Below are positions 35,220-37,500 of a stretch of DNA of 37,500 bases, piece by piece. The notes beneath the pieces were generated by a model. That model was not told where the DNA came from. It saw only the letters and a program-made list of their open reading frames with translations, and ran no database searches. The position numbers and the translations under genes were made by a program. The DNA comes from Symbiodinium natans (lineage: Eukaryota > Sar > Dinophyceae > Suessiales > Symbiodiniaceae), in contig CAJNDS010000446.1 of assembly GCA_905221605.1 (NCBI GenBank), positions 70,001 through 107,500 of the forward strand. Reading direction: 5' to 3'. Position 1 is the first letter of the stretch; each line of letters starts with the position of its first letter.

Positions 35220-35573
35220 AATGGCAAACCCCCGGTTTATGGTCGGTTTTTGGGTTGAGGGCATGCGTGTCCAGCGTTCGGGCTTTGACATCATGCCTTG
35301 TCATATAGCCCTTCACAAAGCCAAGCCTCAAAAGGGTCACCAAACATACCCCCAAAATGCTGTACTTCCTACCCTACATCTGAGGTGACGCTAGCCAACC
35401 CTCAGCCCTCAAGCAGTCCGCAGCCGAGGATTGGGAGTACATCACGGCGTGGGCGAACCAGACCGATGGAATGTGATCCTCCCTCGGCGGACCCTTTAAA
35501 GCCCCAAACGGCTGTCAAAAGTTCCCAGAACTCCGAAGCCTCTAGGAAGCCAACCCCAAATCCTAAACCCTAA
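35220..35573 (+). CDS. Candidate gene start, two exons
   Basis: ATG at 35221 opens MANPRFMVGFWVEGMRVQRS, then GFDIMPCHIALHKAKPQKGH to PTLHL, ending AG|GTGACG at 35384. A second exon from 35414 (phase 2+1) reads SPQPRIGSTSRRGRTRPMEC to TAA at 35571; another acceptor gives EDWEYITAWANQTDGM then TGA. The ATG lies only 13 bases after the preceding stop, so it may instead be an internal exon. Unidentified. Confidence 0.4.
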
Positions 35574-35809
35574 ACCCTCAACCCGAAACCCGAAACCCTA
35601 AACCCTCAACCCTCAACCCTAAAGCCACCCCGAACAAAGTAAAGCCGATGAGAGGCGGCTGAAGAGCCCCCCCCCCCTGTCCAGCTTTCCGAAGGCTGTC
35701 AGGGCTCCCCGAGACGTGGGCTTGATTTTGTGCTTCTTTTGCTAGTTAAGATATTGCTTGCAATGTAGTTATTAACGTCTTTGTTTTCTGCTACTTGTGT
35801 GCATATGTA

Positions 35810-36116
35810 TGTATGTCAATGCAATGCAATGCAATGAAATGTCATGTCATGTCATGTAATGTAATGTAATGTAATGTAATACGGTGCTATGGTATGGTAT
35901 GGTCTGGTCTGGTCTGGTATGGTATGGTATGGTATGTATGTATGTGTGTTTGTGTGTTTGTATGTGTTTGTTTGTTTGTTTGTTTGTGTGTTTGTGTGAT
36001 TGTTTTGTTTATTTGCTTGTGTTTTGTTTTTGCTGTTTTTTTTTTTTTTTTGCTTGCTTGTTTGTTTGTTAGCTTTTTTGTTTGTTTGCTTGTTTGTTTG
36101 ATTATTTGTTTGCTCT
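35810..36116 (+). repeat. Drifting short-repeat ladder
   Basis: Pentamers change in steps: TGCAA, TGTCA, TGTAA, then TATGG, TCTGG, TATGG, then TATG tetramers and TTTG runs. 35574-35809 before it and 36117-36330 after it hold degenerate repeat only. Confidence 0.95.
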
Positions 36117-36411
36117 TCCTTGTTTTAGGGGGGGGCGGCAGGACTTTTCGGTTTCAGGGTTTAGGGCTTAGGCTTTAGGGTTCAATCGCTAAAGCCTCAA
36201 TACCCATCGACCCTCAACGGGGTCTGGTGCTTTTCGGGGGTGGGGGTTTCTTAGGACTTCGGCGGAGGGTTATGTGGTCCACACCCAAACCCTACAAACC
36301 CCCCAAACCCTATGAACCCTAAAAACTCCACAAGCCCTATGAACCCCGGCGAAAGGGCGAAAAGGCTAAGGATTAGCCCACGTCCTGCGAGCCGTCGTGT
36401 TTTTTGCAAAG

Positions 36412-36480
36412 GATGGGCTCTTCAGCTTCGTTTAGGCGTACGATGCAACCAGGCATCTGCGCTGGTCCTTCAGAGCTGCA
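36412..36480 (+). CDS. Candidate first exon
   Basis: After TTGCAAAG, ATG at 36413 opens MGSSASFRRTMQPGICAGPS and the segment ends CTGCA|GTAAGTAC, a canonical donor. Unidentified. Confidence 0.45.
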
Positions 36481-36708
36481 GTAAGTACGAGCCGAAAAGC
36501 AACAGGAGCCTGTAACCTTAACCCCCAGGGCTTACCCTAAACCCTACACCCTAAACTCTAAACACTGAACCCTAAATCCTAAACCCCCCTGAACCCTAAC
36601 ACCTTCAACCCCAAGCCCTAGAAACCCTGAGCTCCAAACTACCCTAAACTCGAAACCCTCCTCCAAAACCCGCACCGAAAAGGCCAGCGACTAGCAAAGG
36701 CTCAGATC

Positions 36709-36922
36709 GGGATGTTCCCTCTAACACCCCTAAACCCTAAACCCTAAACCCTAAACCCTAAACCCTAAACCCTAAACCCTAAACCCTAAACCCTAAACCC
36801 TAAACCCCAAACCCTAAACCCTAAACCCTAAACCCTAAACCCTAAACCCCAAACCCTAAACCCTAAACCCTAAACCCCAAACCCTAATCCCTCTCAAGGG
36901 CTGTTAGTATAGGGGACATCCC
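36709..36922. mobile_element. R1 MITE with a telomeric array in its middle
   Basis: Left end GGGATGTTCCCTCTAACA; right end AAGGGCTGTTAGTATAGGGG then ACATCCC. In place of the usual 8-37 base middle there are about 165 bases of CCCTAAA and CCCCAAA units (36727-36890). Confidence 0.75.
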
Positions 36923-36937
36923 TAGGCTCAGACTTAG

Positions 36938-37208
36938 CGAGATTTCGGACACGTGACCACCTTGCGCCTCGAGGGCCACGGGCTACGGGGGGGGGGGGGG
37001 GGGAGGAATATGCGTTAAGACTCCAAACCCCAAAACCCCAAACCCCAAACCCCACACCCAAAACCCCAAACCCTAAACCCTAAACCCGAAACCCTAAACC
37101 CTGTAGCCGAAATGCCTTGATATCTTTTGGGGGTGTATGTGGCTAGTAGACGGTTCACCCCATTCCCAGAGGCATCAAGCCTAGTACCCCCAGAGTTGAG
37201 TTTTAAGG
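36938..37208 (+). CDS. Two candidate exons
   Basis: After GACTTAG at 36938 the frame reads RDFGHVTTLRLEGHGLRG, reminiscent of one leucine-rich repeat (LxLxGxGLxG), up to a G run. After TTCCCAG at 37170 the frame reads ASSLVPPELSFK up to G|GTTGGTG. One repeat is not enough to name an LRR protein. Confidence 0.3.
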
Positions 37209-37371
37209 GTTGGTGTTTAGGGTTTCGGGTTTCGGGTTTAGGGTTTAGGGTTTCGGGTTTAGGGACTTAGGGCTTCGGGTTTGGGGTTTGGGGATTAGGG
37301 CTTAGGACGTTGGCCGCAGCAAAGACAGAACTCAGCTTCAGCGTTCAGGGTCAGGGGATTTCAGGGTTCAG

Positions 37372-37500
37372 GCTCTATGGCTTATAAGGCGTCTGACCCC
37401 CTTAGCTCAAGGGCACGTGCTGCAATTAACAGAGCCTCGTTCGAACGAGCGCCAGTGCTACGCGAAGGAATGGTGGCCAGGGCCACGATCAAGGGTTCCA
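37372..37500 (+). CDS. Candidate exon running off the window
   Basis: After GGTTCAG two frames stay open to the end. One starts at ATG 37377, MAYKASDPLSSRARAAINRA then SFERAPVLREGMVARATI; the other reads RLTPLAQGHVLQLTEPRSNE then RQCYAKEWWPG. A short possible exon (QRQNSASAFR) precedes it at 37320. Unidentified. Confidence 0.4.

Noticed and set aside
35884-36178. Cys/Val/Leu-rich ORFs
   Set aside because: Derived from TATGG, TGTG and TTTG short repeats.
37405-37475. Possible tRNA (TTAGCTCAAGGG A-box-like, GTTCGAAC T-loop-like)
   Set aside because: The T-arm stem can form but no acceptor stem pairs at the right distances and no anticodon arm is evident.

Overview
This looks like nuclear DNA of a dinoflagellate (confidence about 0.7), or failing that a relative with plant-type telomeres. 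The heptamer TTTAGGG/CCCTAAA occurs throughout in both orientations, between short GC-rich coding stretches. The coding signal lies almost wholly on the + strand, as in dinoflagellate unidirectional gene clusters. The best multi-exon gene needs GC and GA intron donors as well as GT, and a copia-type RNase H remnant resembles those I know from Symbiodiniaceae. No spliced-leader relic was seen.

The central observation is that the telomere-like arrays behave as intron material. Short exon-like segments (30 to 150 bp) end at GT where a TTTAGGG array begins and start after AG where a CCCTAAA array ends. One candidate intron (14008-14054) is only six TTTAGGG units plus TGAG. Exons are best supported in a HAD-superfamily hydrolase gene (24855-33027). 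Its seven exons carry the motif I Asp pair, the motif II Ser, the motif III Lys and the motif IV Asp pair in order, spread over 8 kb. Other exon chains are supported only by open frames, splice-like ends and phase agreement; because more than one frame is often open, their confidences are modest.

Layout: 1-1.6 kb, ends of two small exon chains. 1.87-3.38 kb, a long intronless gene for a membrane-anchored caspase-like protein with a Cys-rich ectodomain. 3.7-24.4 kb, many exon-like segments in telomeric introns, with a copia remnant at 7.4-7.8 kb. 24.9-33.0 kb, the HAD gene; its fourth intron (about 4.85 kb) holds a 1.28-kb inverted-repeat DNA transposon, long microsatellites, a 238-bp tandem duplication and a Glu/Lys-rich hypothetical ORF. 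33.3-37.5 kb, further exon chains, one running off the window.

Four dispersed repeat families are present. R1 is a foldback MITE with ends GGGATGTTCCC and an internal TTATACTAACAG. R2 is an inverted-repeat element whose ends look like splice sites (GGAG|GTTCATGGG and CATGAACCTCCAAG|). R3 is an AAGGGGCC repeat. R4 starts GGCTCCCTTATAAG and ends TGGGTCTAG. Copies of R1 and R4 are each interrupted by a telomeric array, which suggests that telomeric DNA was inserted or expanded inside older repeats.
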